Positions 33,013-42,790 of a stretch of 64,000 nt of DNA are shown in pieces. Positions within the stretch are counted from its first letter, which is position 1. The number at the start of each line of letters is the position of its first letter. A program made the position numbers and the translations under genes. The stretch is from Neiella holothuriorum (GTDB lineage: Bacteria > Pseudomonadota > Gammaproteobacteria > Enterobacterales > Neiellaceae): contig NZ_JAHZSS010000017.1 in assembly GCF_019457915.1 (NCBI RefSeq), positions 1 to 64,000 of the forward strand, in the 5' to 3' direction. The notes below the pieces were generated by a model. That model was not told the DNA's origin. It made no database searches and worked only from the letters and a program-made list of their open reading frames with translations.

Positions 33013-36000
33013 ATGACGACGTTTAAAAGCGAAGCACAATTTGAGCAGGCCTTTATCGAGGTGCTTACCCACAAGGGCTGGGAAAGCGAGATACTTAAAA
33101 ACAAAACCGAAGCGGATTTACTGCAAAACTGGGCGAACATTTTATTTGAGAACAATCGCCAGCAAGACCGCTTAAACGATGTGCCACTGACGGCAACGGA
33201 AATGCAGCAGATTATTGAGCAGATCAAAGAGCTAAAAACACCGCTAAAGCTCAATGGCTTAATCAACGGCAAAACCGTGGCCATTAAGCGCGATAACCCC
33301 GCTGATAGTTTGCATCTTGGTAAAGAAGTCAGCCTTAAGATTTACGATCGCCAAGAAATTGCCGCAGGCCAAAGCCGTTACCAAATTGTCCAGCAACCTA
33401 AGTTTGAACGCGGTAGCCCACTGCGTAATGACAGACGTGGTGATGTGTTGTTACTGATTAACGGTATGCCTGTCATTCATGTTGAACTTAAACGTAGTGG
33501 TGTGCCAGTAAGCCAAGCGGTTAACCAAATTGAGAAGTATTCTAAAGAAGGTATTTTTAGTGGCCTATTTTCACTCATTCAAGTGTTTGTCGCTATGGAG
33601 CCTAATGAGGCCAAATACTTTGCTAACCCAGGGCTAGATGGCAAGTTTAATCCCGATTACCAATTCAATTGGGCCGATTTTAATAACGAGCCCATGAACC
33701 ATTGGAAAGACATTGCCTCGACGTTGTTATCCATCCCTATGGCGCACCAGTTGATTGGTTTTTACACCGTTGCCGATGATACCGATGGCGTGCTCAAGGT
33801 AATGCGAAGCTATCAGTATTACGCCGCCAATGCGATATCGGATAAGGTAGCCAAAACCAATTGGCAACAATTGGGTAGCGCCAATAACCCAGACCGCTTG
33901 GGCGGCTATGTGTGGCATACCACGGGCTCTGGCAAAACCATGACCAGTTTTAAATCAGCACAGCTCATTGCCCAATCAAAAGATGCCGATAAAGTCATTT
34001 TTTTGATGGATCGCATTGAACTAGGTACTCAGTCGCTGGCGGAATACCGAAATTTTGCAGGCGATGGTGAAGATGTACAAGCCACCGAAAATACCCATGT
34101 ATTGGTAACCAAGTTAAAAAGCACGTCCCCAGCCGATACCCTCATTGTTAGCTCTATTCAAAAAATGAGTAATATTTTTGAAGATGTCTCCAGTGACAAA
34201 GAGCAGGATGAAGGCACTGCAACGCTGATATCCACAAATACAGCAGATATTGAAAAAATTCGCGCTAAACGCTTGGTATTTATTATTGACGAGGCGCACC
34301 GTTCAACCTTTGGCGACATGCTGATCATTATTAAACGTACCTTTCCACGCGCTTTGTTTTTTGGTTTTACTGGCACGCCGATCCAAGAAGAAAATGAAAA
34401 AAACGGCAATACCACCAGTACCGTATTCGGCAACGAGCTGCACCGCTACAGCATAGCCGATGGTATTCGCGATGGTAACGTACTCGGCTTTGATCCCTAT
34501 AAAATACCTACTTTTAGAGACAGCGACCTAAAACAAGCAGTTGCCCTTGAACAAGCGAAAGCGGAGTCGGTAGCTGAAGCTATGGATAATCCCGCCAAAA
34601 AGAAAAAATTTAATTATTTTATGAATGAAGTGCCTATGGCTGGCTACAAAGACGCCACAGGTAAATACCACAAAGGTATTGAAGATTATGTGCCTAAAAG
34701 TCAGTACCTAAGCGAGACTCACCAAGCCAAAGTGGTAGAAGATATTTTACACAAATGGGATGTGCTAAGCCAAGGCAATAAGTTTCATGCGATTTTGGCT
34801 ACTAACAGTATTGCTGAAGCCATTGATTATTACCGTCTGCTAAAGGCTGCTAAGCCTGATTTAAAAGTATCAGCACTGTTTGATCCTAACATTGATAATG
34901 ACGGCAGTGGCGACCGAGGGCCAACATTTAAAGGTGATGGCTTGGATGAGATTATGCGTGACTATAATGCGCGTTATGGCCACGATTTTGATTTTGCCCG
35001 CCATGCAGCATTTAAGAAAGATCTAGCCGCACGCCTTGCTCACAAAAAACCTTATGAGCGTATTCATACAGATCCCACAAAACAGTTGGATTTATTGATT
35101 GTTGTAGACCAAATGCTCACCGGTTTTGACTCCAAGTGGCTGAATGTCTTGTATTTAGATAAGGTAATTAAATACCAAAACATCATCCAAGCCTTCTCTC
35201 GTACCAATCGATTGTTTGGCCCCGATAAGCCTCATGGTGTTATCCGTTACTATCGTTACCCGCATACGATGGAGCAACATATTAACGATGCGGTAAAACT
35301 ATACTCTGGCGACAGACCCATAGGGTTGTTTGTAGATAGGCTAGAAAGCAACTTAGAAGCAATGAATGAACTATTCGGTGATATTACCGAGTTGTTCATC
35401 AGTGCCGGTGTGGCAAATTTTGAAAAACTGCCAGAAGATGTTGAAGCGTGCGCAAAGCTCGCTGAACTATTTAAAGTATTTAACCAGCATCTAGAAGCAG
35501 CGAAGGTACAAGGTTTACATTGGGAACAGTCGGTCTATACATTCACGACGGACGCTTCAACAGGCGAAAATGGCACTGAACATGAGGTTACTCTCGCCAT
35601 TGATGAGCAAACCTACCTGAGCCTCGCGCTGCGTTATAAAGAGCTCGCATCAAAAGGTGATGGTGGTGGTGCGGGTGGCGGCGATGTGCCTTTTGATATT
35701 AGTGGCTATTTGACGGAAATTGATACTGGAAAGATTGATGCCGACTATATGAATAGTCGTTTTGATAAATATTTAAAAGAGCTAAATCAGCATAATGATC
35801 AAGCCAGCATTGAACTTACGCTCAACGAACTGCACAAGTCATTTTCTTCACTGACGCAAGCTGAACAAAAATACGCCAAGCTTTTCTTACATGATTTACA
35901 GCGTGGCGATGCAAAGTTAATAGAAGGCCATACTTTCAGAGATTACATCAACACCTACAAAGACAATGCTGAAAATGCCCAGATTAATGCCATTGTTAAT

Positions 36001-36276
36001 GCGTTAGGTTTAGATAAAAGCCAGCTTATTAGCTTATTAAACGATAGTGTTAATGAGAAAAACCTTAATAATTTCGGTCGCTTTGACGCACTTAAAGACA
36101 CTGTTGATAAGGCAAAAGCCAAAGTTTATTTTGAAAAATTAGATGGCCTAAGCATTCCGCCCTTTAAGCTCAATATTCGCATTGATCAGTTTTTAAAGCA
36201 GTTTATTTTTGCTCAGGCTGATGATCTCTTGAATGATGTAGTAGATATGCTTGATGGAGTAATGGAAGAGTCATGA
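33013..36276 (+). CDS. hsdR: Type I restriction enzyme R subunit (system 1)
   Basis: 1087 aa. N-terminal nuclease core (RRGDVLLLINGMPVIHVELKRSG, D...ExK), Walker A TTGSGKTMTSF, DEAH box IIDEAHRSTFG, FGFTGTPIQ, and motif VI area (QAFSRTNRLFGP); a Gly-rich linker (GDGGGAGGGD) precedes the C-terminal domain. It reads full length and undamaged. HsdR cuts only as part of R2M2S, so with hsdM split it is predicted inactive, which is why an intact copy can be tolerated. Confidence 0.95.
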   Translation: MTTFKSEAQFEQAFIEVLTHKGWESEILKNKTEADLLQNWANILFENNRQQDRLNDVPLTATEMQQIIEQIKELKTPLKLNGLINGKTVAIKRDNPADSLHLGKEVSLKIYDRQEIAAGQSRYQIVQQPKFERGSPLRNDRRGDVLLLINGMPVIHVELKRSGVPVSQAVNQIEKYSKEGIFSGLFSLIQVFVAMEPNEAKYFANPGLDGKFNPDYQFNWADFNNEPMNHWKDIASTLLSIPMAHQLIGFYTVADDTDGVLKVMRSYQYYAANAISDKVAKTNWQQLGSANNPDRLGGYVWHTTGSGKTMTSFKSAQLIAQSKDADKVIFLMDRIELGTQSLAEYRNFAGDGEDVQATENTHVLVTKLKSTSPADTLIVSSIQKMSNIFEDVSSDKEQDEGTATLISTNTADIEKIRAKRLVFIIDEAHRSTFGDMLIIIKRTFPRALFFGFTGTPIQEENEKNGNTTSTVFGNELHRYSIADGIRDGNVLGFDPYKIPTFRDSDLKQAVALEQAKAESVAEAMDNPAKKKKFNYFMNEVPMAGYKDATGKYHKGIEDYVPKSQYLSETHQAKVVEDILHKWDVLSQGNKFHAILATNSIAEAIDYYRLLKAAKPDLKVSALFDPNIDNDGSGDRGPTFKGDGLDEIMRDYNARYGHDFDFARHAAFKKDLAARLAHKKPYERIHTDPTKQLDLLIVVDQMLTGFDSKWLNVLYLDKVIKYQNIIQAFSRTNRLFGPDKPHGVIRYYRYPHTMEQHINDAVKLYSGDRPIGLFVDRLESNLEAMNELFGDITELFISAGVANFEKLPEDVEACAKLAELFKVFNQHLEAAKVQGLHWEQSVYTFTTDASTGENGTEHEVTLAIDEQTYLSLALRYKELASKGDGGGAGGGDVPFDISGYLTEIDTGKIDADYMNSRFDKYLKELNQHNDQASIELTLNELHKSFSSLTQAEQKYAKLFLHDLQRGDAKLIEGHTFRDYINTYKDNAENAQINAIVNALGLDKSQLISLLNDSVNEKNLNNFGRFDALKDTVDKAKAKVYFEKLDGLSIPPFKLNIRIDQFLKQFIFAQADDLLNDVVDMLDGVMEES

Positions 36277-36378
36277 GTAGCCAATCTCATTCTCTTTGCA
36301 CTGTTAACTTGGTTGATTCAGCTATCTCAGTGAGAGAGTGGTCGCTGTTTTTACGAAAAAGTATCCAGGAGGAAAATA

Positions 36379-37233
36379 ATGGTCACATTTGATCAGCTTA
36401 TGCTCCCGCTAATAAAGGCATTAGTTAACCTTGGGGGCTCAGGCAGCATCGACGAGATTTACGAAGAAGTTGTCGAGCTTGAGAAGTTTGATGAGGGTAC
36501 TTTGGCTGTTCTGCACAACCCCGAAAAAAGTAGCCAAACAGAGGTTGGATATCGATTAGCTTGGGCTAGAACCTATCTGAAGAAAGCTGGATACCTTGAA
36601 AACTCATCTCGTGGCGTGTGGGCACTTACAGATAAAGCTAGACAGGAACCGGAAATTGATAGCAGAGAAATTGTCAACTTTGTTAGAGCTCTGGACCGCA
36701 AGCCTGAGCAGACTAATACTACGACATCTACTCCAGAACTGTCGTCCGATGACTCCCCTGAAGAGGCTATGCTTTGGCGTGAAAAACTGCATCATGTGCT
36801 AATTGAAGAAATGAGTCCCGATGCGTTTGAGCGACTAACACAGAGGTTATTGAGAGAATCAGGTTTTATCCATGTTGAAGTGACTGGCCGCACGGGTGAT
36901 GGTGGTATCGATGGCAAAGGAATTGCCCGAATCAACGGTTTGATGAGTTTTCATATTGCCTTTCAGTGTAAAAAATACAAAGGCTCAGTTGGGGCACCAG
37001 AAATCCGAGATTTCAGAGGGGCAACGGTAGGACGTGCAGATCGTGGCATGTTTATAACAACTGGCAGCTTTACAAAAGCAGCCATTGAAGAAGCCAACCG
37101 TGATGGCGTTGCTCCGATTGACTTGGTCGATGGTGATCAGTTAGCCGATAAGCTTAAGGAGCTTAGTTTAGGCGTTAAAACAGAGTTAGTTGAAAAAGTA
37201 ACTGTTGATCCTGGCTGGTTTTTAGGCCTTTAA
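36379..37233 (+). CDS. mrr: Mrr-like type IV restriction endonuclease
   Basis: 284 aa. N-terminal winged-helix (Mrr_N) domain, residues 1-90 (YRLAWARTYLKKAGYLENSSRGVWALT); C-terminal PD-(D/E)xK domain of the Mrr_cat type with GDGGIDG and FQCKKYK, i.e. the Asp and Q-x-K metal/catalytic residues. Mrr proteins cleave methylated DNA. AGGAGG lies 6 bp before the ATG. It follows hsdR by 100 bp, the usual accompaniment of this type I family, and adds restriction of modified DNA entering the cell. Confidence 0.92.
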   Translation: MVTFDQLMLPLIKALVNLGGSGSIDEIYEEVVELEKFDEGTLAVLHNPEKSSQTEVGYRLAWARTYLKKAGYLENSSRGVWALTDKARQEPEIDSREIVNFVRALDRKPEQTNTTTSTPELSSDDSPEEAMLWREKLHHVLIEEMSPDAFERLTQRLLRESGFIHVEVTGRTGDGGIDGKGIARINGLMSFHIAFQCKKYKGSVGAPEIRDFRGATVGRADRGMFITTGSFTKAAIEEANRDGVAPIDLVDGDQLADKLKELSLGVKTELVEKVTVDPGWFLGL

Positions 37234-37326
37234 CTGTTAATAAGCACCAAGAGAACTCCAAAATGTATTGTCTAGTTCTTGAATATATGCGGTTAAATAC
37301 GGCCACTCACATAACGGAAAGTTAGA

Positions 37327-37608
37327 ATGAATCCTGAAAAATACAATAGAAGTATAAGCTTGCTTTGCCCTACTTGTGGCTGTTCAGACTTTTCCTATGA
37401 AGACGGTTGCGATGAAACAATACAAGTAATGACTTGTGCATCTTGTGACCGAGAGTTCAATAAAGATGAGCTTATTCAAGAGAATAGCGAAAATATTGAC
37501 GAGCACCTTTCTGAAATCAAGGAAGAAGTTTTAAAAGACGTTCAAGACGACTTACGTAAATCTTTGAAAAAGGCTTTTTCTGGTAGCAAGAATATAAGGA
37601 TTAGGTAA
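37327..37608 (+). CDS. Small zinc-ribbon protein, unknown function
   Basis: 93 aa. Begins with a zinc ribbon: CPTCGCSDFSYEDGC...VMTCASCDREF (two CxxC pairs about 24 residues apart), followed by an acidic helix and a basic C-terminus (KKAFSGSKNIRIR). It overlaps the next gene (TAATG). Located between mrr and traI, at the right edge of hotspot 5. It may belong with the next gene as a two-protein unit; no function is evident. Confidence 0.65.
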   Translation: MNPEKYNRSISLLCPTCGCSDFSYEDGCDETIQVMTCASCDREFNKDELIQENSENIDEHLSEIKEEVLKDVQDDLRKSLKKAFSGSKNIRIR

Positions 37609-38081
37609 TGCCAGTAACTATTGATGCAGGTGATGTGATAGCTGGATTGGCTTTCCTTTTATCTGGCTACGCAACATGGCAAACGGTCAGCTTTAATAAG
37701 AGGCAGAAGTCACTTGTCGAAAGCCAAGAAAAGCTAAACACCATTCTCTTGGAAAAAGAAAATGAAGATGCTCTGAAAGGAAAGCAAGCTGACCTTGGTG
37801 CATCAATTATAAAACTTGGCAGCAGTAAGTATCGGCTTAAGGTTTGGAATAAAGGTTCTGCTACTGCAAGAAACGTCAGAATTGAGTTCCCCGAAGGTAA
37901 CGATTTAGTTATTGAATCAGAAGTGACTGACAAATTTCCAATGGAAAGCCTCGAAAAGTATCAAGCCGTTGAGCTAATAGCCGCTGTTCATATGCAAACG
38001 AAACGAAAGCATGTTGTTCGGCTAGTTTGGGAAGATGATGCCCAGTCTTACAATGAAAAGCTGTCTTACCCCACACTGTAA
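37608..38081 (+). CDS. Membrane-anchored protein of unknown function
   Basis: 157 aa. Residues 7-26 (DVIAGLAFLLSGYATWQTVS) form one predicted N-terminal transmembrane helix, followed by a coiled coil (QKSLVESQEKLNTILLEKEN) and a beta-rich domain with an Ig-like feel (LKVWNKGSATARNVRIEFPEG). Such proteins are common next to defence genes but are uncharacterised. Coupled to the zinc-ribbon gene upstream; last cargo gene before traI. Confidence 0.6.
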   Translation: MPVTIDAGDVIAGLAFLLSGYATWQTVSFNKRQKSLVESQEKLNTILLEKENEDALKGKQADLGASIIKLGSSKYRLKVWNKGSATARNVRIEFPEGNDLVIESEVTDKFPMESLEKYQAVELIAAVHMQTKRKHVVRLVWEDDAQSYNEKLSYPTL

Positions 38082-38200
38082 TGTAACTGTCGGTTTTTTC
38101 ACTAGAACGAAAACAACTACAGATAAATGCATATTTCTTTCAGCTATCTAACATCTTCAGTTGCTAAAGAACCTTCACACTATCGTGTCGGAGGTTCACT

Positions 38201-40351
38201 ATGTTCAAAAACCTATTTTTTCAAACCAAAGCACTACCAGAGCTGTCATCGCAACTTGATGCGGAAATTCCGCGCTATCCGCCATTTCTAAAGGGGTTGC
38301 CAGCAGCGTCACCCGAGGATTTGCAGTCCACACAAGACGAGCTAATTGCCAAACTGCGCCAGGTACTTGGCTTTAATCAGCGTGAGTTTCAAAGGCTGAT
38401 TCAGCCCTGTATTGATCATCTGGCTGCTTATGTTCATTTGTTGCCAGCTTCTGAGCATCATCATCACAGTGGTGCTGGCGGTTTATTACGCCATTCGTTG
38501 GAAGTTGCTTTCTGGGCGGCACAAGCAGCTGAAGGGATCATCTTTGTTGCCAGTGGCACACCAGTTGAGAAAAAAGAGCTGGAACCAAGGTGGCGTGTTG
38601 CGGCGGCTCTTGGCGGTTTGTTCCATGATATTGGTAAGCCTGTTTCAGACTTGTCCATTACAGACGAAGATGGACGCTATCAGTGGAACCCTTTTTTAGA
38701 AACCTTATCTCAATGGACCACTAATAACAGCATTGAACGCTATTTCATTCGCTGGCGCGACGGACGGTGCAAGCGGCACGAGCAATTTTCAATTCTGGTA
38801 TTAAACCGGGTGATGACACCTGAGTTGCTCGCTTGGTTAACCCAGCCGGGCCCTGAGATTTTGCAAGCTATGCTGGAGGCAATTGGCAATACCGATCCCG
38901 AGCATGTCCTGTCTAAATTGGTTATTGAAGCTGACCAAACCAGTGTCCAGCGAGACCTGAAAGCTCAACGAGTTTCCGTTGACGACAATGCCCTTGGTGT
39001 CCCAGTCGAACGCTATCTACTTGATGCCATGAGGCGATTGCTTGCCAGTTCCCAGTGGTTGGTCAATCAGCGAGATGCCAGAGTCTGGGTACGAAAATCG
39101 AATCAATCAACCCATCTTTGCCTGGTTTGGAAAAGCGCGGCTAAGGACATCATTGAGCTGTTGGCCAAAGACAAGATACCGGGCATCCCAAGAGATCCCG
39201 ATACCCTTGCGGACATCCTTATTGAGCGAGGATTGGCCACTAAATCCGCCTCAAATGAGCGATATGAAAGCTTTGCCCCTGAAGTGCTGATCAAAGACGG
39301 CAAGCCAATCTGGCTACCCATGCTGCATATATCTGAGGCCGATTTATTGTTCAGCTCGAATGTACCGAGTGGTGTAACACTGTTTAACAAATCTGAGTGG
39401 GAAGCAACGCAGCAAACACAAGCAGAACCTCAGAGTCGCTCCAGTGAGCATTCAGACTTGCCTGAAGGGTCATCATCAATCGAACACGGCAATTCGGCTG
39501 AGTCGCCATCGTCAAAATCGTCCGACCAAGATGATGAACTTCGTCTTGCCAGTGATGTTAATAACCCCCAGGCAAATGAAAATGCTCCAGGTGATGGATG
39601 TGAAAAGCCCAACAATTCATATGATGGCGCTATCTCAAATAACGTAAACCAGCACGATGCAGAGGCATTGAATCTCCCTGATTCTTTGGCGTGGCTCCCA
39701 GAGGCCGGCAGTGCGTTGGTCATGGTTGGTGAACAGATATTGATCCGCTATCCCGATGCCGTAAGACATTGGTGTGCTCCCCGAAAACTGCTTGCTGAAC
39801 TCAGTCGATTAGACTGGCTTGAACTAGATCCTGCAAACCCGACACGTAAGGCCAGAGCTATTACTACGAAAGATGGCGTTCAGGAGCAAGGGTTGCTGCT
39901 GAAAGTATCGATTTCTAAAGGGCTTACTGCACTGATTGACCTTCCCAAACAAGACGCAGAATCAGCGGCAGCAATTCAGAACGAAGAGGCTTCACCGCGA
40001 CCGGGTCGAACTGAGACAACCAATGCCCAAGCAAAAGAGCCCGCCACAAGAGCGGAGCGTAAGCAAAAGCCGATTGCGCACAATGCGCAGTCAAGTACTG
40101 ACCCCAAACACGCGAAGCGCCAACAGATGGTTAATTTTGTGAAAGATTTGCCCATCTTACTGACCGATGGCGATTACCCAGACGTGGATCATAGTGCCGA
40201 TGGTATTCGCGTCACGATTCAAACCTTACGCCAAGTCGCTAATGCGCATGGCATTCCAGCCGGACAGCTGCTTCGGGGGATCTCGGCCAGTGACCAATGC
40301 CAGTTTGATGAGGGGGAAACGGTTCTGTTTACCGCTCACGCTAAACGTTAA
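38201..40351 (+). CDS. traI: Conjugative relaxase TraI (MOBH family)
   Basis: 716 aa. N-terminal TraI_2 relaxase domain with the HD-type His cluster (SEHHHHSGAGGLLRHSLEVAF) and a second HD (FHDIGKPVSD) that define MOBH relaxases; it nicks at oriT and pilots the strand. A low-complexity Ser/Glu/Asn-rich linker lies around residues 405-490, and a C-terminal putative helicase-like/DUF1528 region closes it. Start supported by CGGAGG. First gene of the transfer operon with traD. Expression in this family depends on SetCD; no site was identified. Confidence 0.95.
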   Translation: MFKNLFFQTKALPELSSQLDAEIPRYPPFLKGLPAASPEDLQSTQDELIAKLRQVLGFNQREFQRLIQPCIDHLAAYVHLLPASEHHHHSGAGGLLRHSLEVAFWAAQAAEGIIFVASGTPVEKKELEPRWRVAAALGGLFHDIGKPVSDLSITDEDGRYQWNPFLETLSQWTTNNSIERYFIRWRDGRCKRHEQFSILVLNRVMTPELLAWLTQPGPEILQAMLEAIGNTDPEHVLSKLVIEADQTSVQRDLKAQRVSVDDNALGVPVERYLLDAMRRLLASSQWLVNQRDARVWVRKSNQSTHLCLVWKSAAKDIIELLAKDKIPGIPRDPDTLADILIERGLATKSASNERYESFAPEVLIKDGKPIWLPMLHISEADLLFSSNVPSGVTLFNKSEWEATQQTQAEPQSRSSEHSDLPEGSSSIEHGNSAESPSSKSSDQDDELRLASDVNNPQANENAPGDGCEKPNNSYDGAISNNVNQHDAEALNLPDSLAWLPEAGSALVMVGEQILIRYPDAVRHWCAPRKLLAELSRLDWLELDPANPTRKARAITTKDGVQEQGLLLKVSISKGLTALIDLPKQDAESAAAIQNEEASPRPGRTETTNAQAKEPATRAERKQKPIAHNAQSSTDPKHAKRQQMVNFVKDLPILLTDGDYPDVDHSADGIRVTIQTLRQVANAHGIPAGQLLRGISASDQCQFDEGETVLFTAHAKR

Positions 40352-40399
40352 TCCATTTGAAGTTAAGCGGATTGTAAACGGTTATTTCGCGGAGCATGA

Positions 40400-42220
40400 A
40401 TGAAAGAAAACGCATATGAGATGCCCTGGCGCACGAACTATGAAGCCTTGGCAGCAGCAGGTTGGCTGGTTGGTGCAACTGGGGCAATTGCCGCAGAAAT
40501 GCTGACTGAGCTACCACCTGCGCCATTTTGGTGGATGACAGGGATTTCCTCGGGCATGGCGTTGTACCGCCTGCCTGAGGCTTACCGTCTTCATAAGTTA
40601 CAGAAGGGACTAAAAGGCAAACCATTGGCTTTTATGGAGCTGTCGCATTTACAAAAGGTGATGGCAAAACATCCTGATGAATTGTGGTTAGGGTATGGCT
40701 TTGAGTGGGACCAACGTCATGCTCAACGCGCTTATGAAATCTTAAAGCGGGATAAGCAAACCTTGCTTAACCAAGGTCACGGCAAACAAATGGGTTCGAC
40801 CTGGATTCATGGTGTTGAGCCCAAAGAAGAAGATGTGTACCAGCCAGTTGGTCACACTGAGGGGCACACCTTAATTGTCGGTACGACTGGTGCGGGAAAA
40901 ACCCGATGCTTTGATGCGATGATCACTCAGGCCATTTTGCGCAATGAAGCCGTGATTATTATTGACCCCAAGGGAGACAAAGAACTTAAGGATAATGCAC
41001 AGCGAGCTTGCATTGCCGCCGGTAGTCCTGAGCGCTTTGTGTATTTTCATCCGGGTTTTCCTGAGCATTCAGTACGTCTTAATCCCTTGAGGAACTTTAA
41101 CCGGGGTACTGAAATTGCCAGCCGTATTGCGGCACTAATCCCATCCGAAACCGGTGCTGATCCATTTAAAGCCTTTGGCCAAATGGCACTGAATAACATA
41201 GTGCAAGGTTTGTTGCTTACGTCACAACGTCCTGATCTGAAAACACTGAGACGATTCTTGGAAGGTGGCCCAGAAGGCTTGGTAGTAAAAGCCGTCACGG
41301 CCTGGGGGGAGCAGGTGTATCCGAACTTTAGTGTTGAGATCAAGCGCTTTACCGAAAAGGCCAATACCTTGGCTAAACAAGCCATGGCGATGCTGCTTTT
41401 TTACTACGAACGCATTCAGCCCGTTGCCGCCAATACTGATTTGGAAGGCCTTTTGAGCATGTTTGAACATGACAGAACCCACTATTCCAAGATGGTGGCT
41501 TCACTGATGCCGGTGCTCAATATGCTCACTTCAAGTGAACTTGGCCCACTGCTATCACCGATTGCAAACGATGTGGATGACAGCCGGTTAATTACGGATT
41601 CTGGCCGTATTATCAACAATGCCCAAGTGGCGTATATCGGGTTGGATTCATTGACCGACGCCATGGTTGGCAGCGCCATTGGTTCGTTGCTTTTATCTGA
41701 TCTCACCGCCGTGGCCGGTGACCGCTATAACTATGGTGTTGAAAATCGTCCCGTAAATATCTTCATCGATGAGGCGGCTGAAATCGTCAACGATCCCTTC
41801 ATTCAACTGCTCAACAAAGGCCGTGGTGCAAAAATGCGTTGTGTGATTGCTACTCAGACCTTTGCTGACTTTGCAGCTCGTACAGGCAGTGAAGCTAAAG
41901 CTCGCCAGGTGTTAGGTAACATCAACAACTTGATAGCTCTTCGGGTGATGGATGCCGAAACGCAGCAGTACATTACCGACAATCTGCCTAAGACTCGGTT
42001 GCAGTACATCATGCAAACTCAAGGTATGTCGTCCAACTCGGACAGCCCCGCGTTGTTTACCGGCAATCATGGCGAGCGCTTGATGGAAGAAGAAGGCGAT
42101 ATGTTTCCACCGCAGTTATTAGGCCAGCTCCCCAACCTGGAGTACATCGCCAAGCTTTCAGGTGGCCGCGTGATCAAAGGCCGTATTCCTATTTTAACCA
42201 GCTCTACACAGGCAGCATAA
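40400..42220 (+). CDS. traD: Coupling protein TraD (type IV secretion ATPase)
   Basis: 606 aa. Two N-terminal membrane segments (residues about 12-55), then a VirD4/TraG-type ATPase with Walker A VGTTGAGKTR and Walker B NIFIDEAAEI. It joins the TraI-DNA relaxosome to the secretion channel at the inner membrane and drives DNA export. Length and gene order agree with TraD of SXT. Intact. Confidence 0.95.
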   Translation: MKENAYEMPWRTNYEALAAAGWLVGATGAIAAEMLTELPPAPFWWMTGISSGMALYRLPEAYRLHKLQKGLKGKPLAFMELSHLQKVMAKHPDELWLGYGFEWDQRHAQRAYEILKRDKQTLLNQGHGKQMGSTWIHGVEPKEEDVYQPVGHTEGHTLIVGTTGAGKTRCFDAMITQAILRNEAVIIIDPKGDKELKDNAQRACIAAGSPERFVYFHPGFPEHSVRLNPLRNFNRGTEIASRIAALIPSETGADPFKAFGQMALNNIVQGLLLTSQRPDLKTLRRFLEGGPEGLVVKAVTAWGEQVYPNFSVEIKRFTEKANTLAKQAMAMLLFYYERIQPVAANTDLEGLLSMFEHDRTHYSKMVASLMPVLNMLTSSELGPLLSPIANDVDDSRLITDSGRIINNAQVAYIGLDSLTDAMVGSAIGSLLLSDLTAVAGDRYNYGVENRPVNIFIDEAAEIVNDPFIQLLNKGRGAKMRCVIATQTFADFAARTGSEAKARQVLGNINNLIALRVMDAETQQYITDNLPKTRLQYIMQTQGMSSNSDSPALFTGNHGERLMEEEGDMFPPQLLGQLPNLEYIAKLSGGRVIKGRIPILTSSTQAA

Positions 42221-42229
42221 GGAGTCTGT

Positions 42230-42790
42230 ATGCATCATTCTGTTTGTCTGAAAATGACAACACTTACCAGTCAAGAAATGCTCGCTCAGTGGCAGCAACA
42301 TAACCCCCAGTTCAAGGAAACCATAAGACTACTTGAAACCGACTGGCCTCATGCTTTGGCTTCAGTGCACTGTTTGGCGGACTACTTAACGGATGCGTTC
42401 ACGTTAGATGGCCATTCCATCTTTGATTTGTGTCTGTGCAATGGCTTGGGTAGTTATGAGGAAGTCAGTTGTGATGATGACAGTGTACGCCTTTGGCATT
42501 TCATTGAGGCACTGACCTGGACTGCATCCAGTGCTTTAACGGGGATTCGGCTGCGTGATCCTGACCATTTCGAGTGGGCCGCCGTGGATGGTGTGTATTT
42601 CCACACCTGGATTCGTAATCGTCCAAATCGGATGGCGTATCTGGCTGAAGGACGCATCGAAGTGCGTTATGTCAGCGGTCATACGACGACAAAGCGGCTT
42701 CAACAAGTGATTAAAGCCCGGATTATGACGCCAACCGTTGCAGCCATGCTAGCCCGAGTAGAAGAGGATGTTTGGCATGAGCAAGCATAA
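42230..42790 (+). CDS. Conserved ICE transfer-region protein, function unknown
   Basis: 186 aa, GGAG upstream of the ATG at 42230. Soluble, acidic, with no signal. Conserved in position between traD and traJ in SXT/R391 ICEs. No domain recognised beyond a compact alpha/beta look (FHTWIRNRPNRMAYLAEGRIEVRYV). Its stop overlaps the traJ start, so it is co-translated with the transfer operon. Confidence 0.7.
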   Translation: MHHSVCLKMTTLTSQEMLAQWQQHNPQFKETIRLLETDWPHALASVHCLADYLTDAFTLDGHSIFDLCLCNGLGSYEEVSCDDDSVRLWHFIEALTWTASSALTGIRLRDPDHFEWAAVDGVYFHTWIRNRPNRMAYLAEGRIEVRYVSGHTTTKRLQQVIKARIMTPTVAAMLARVEEDVWHEQA

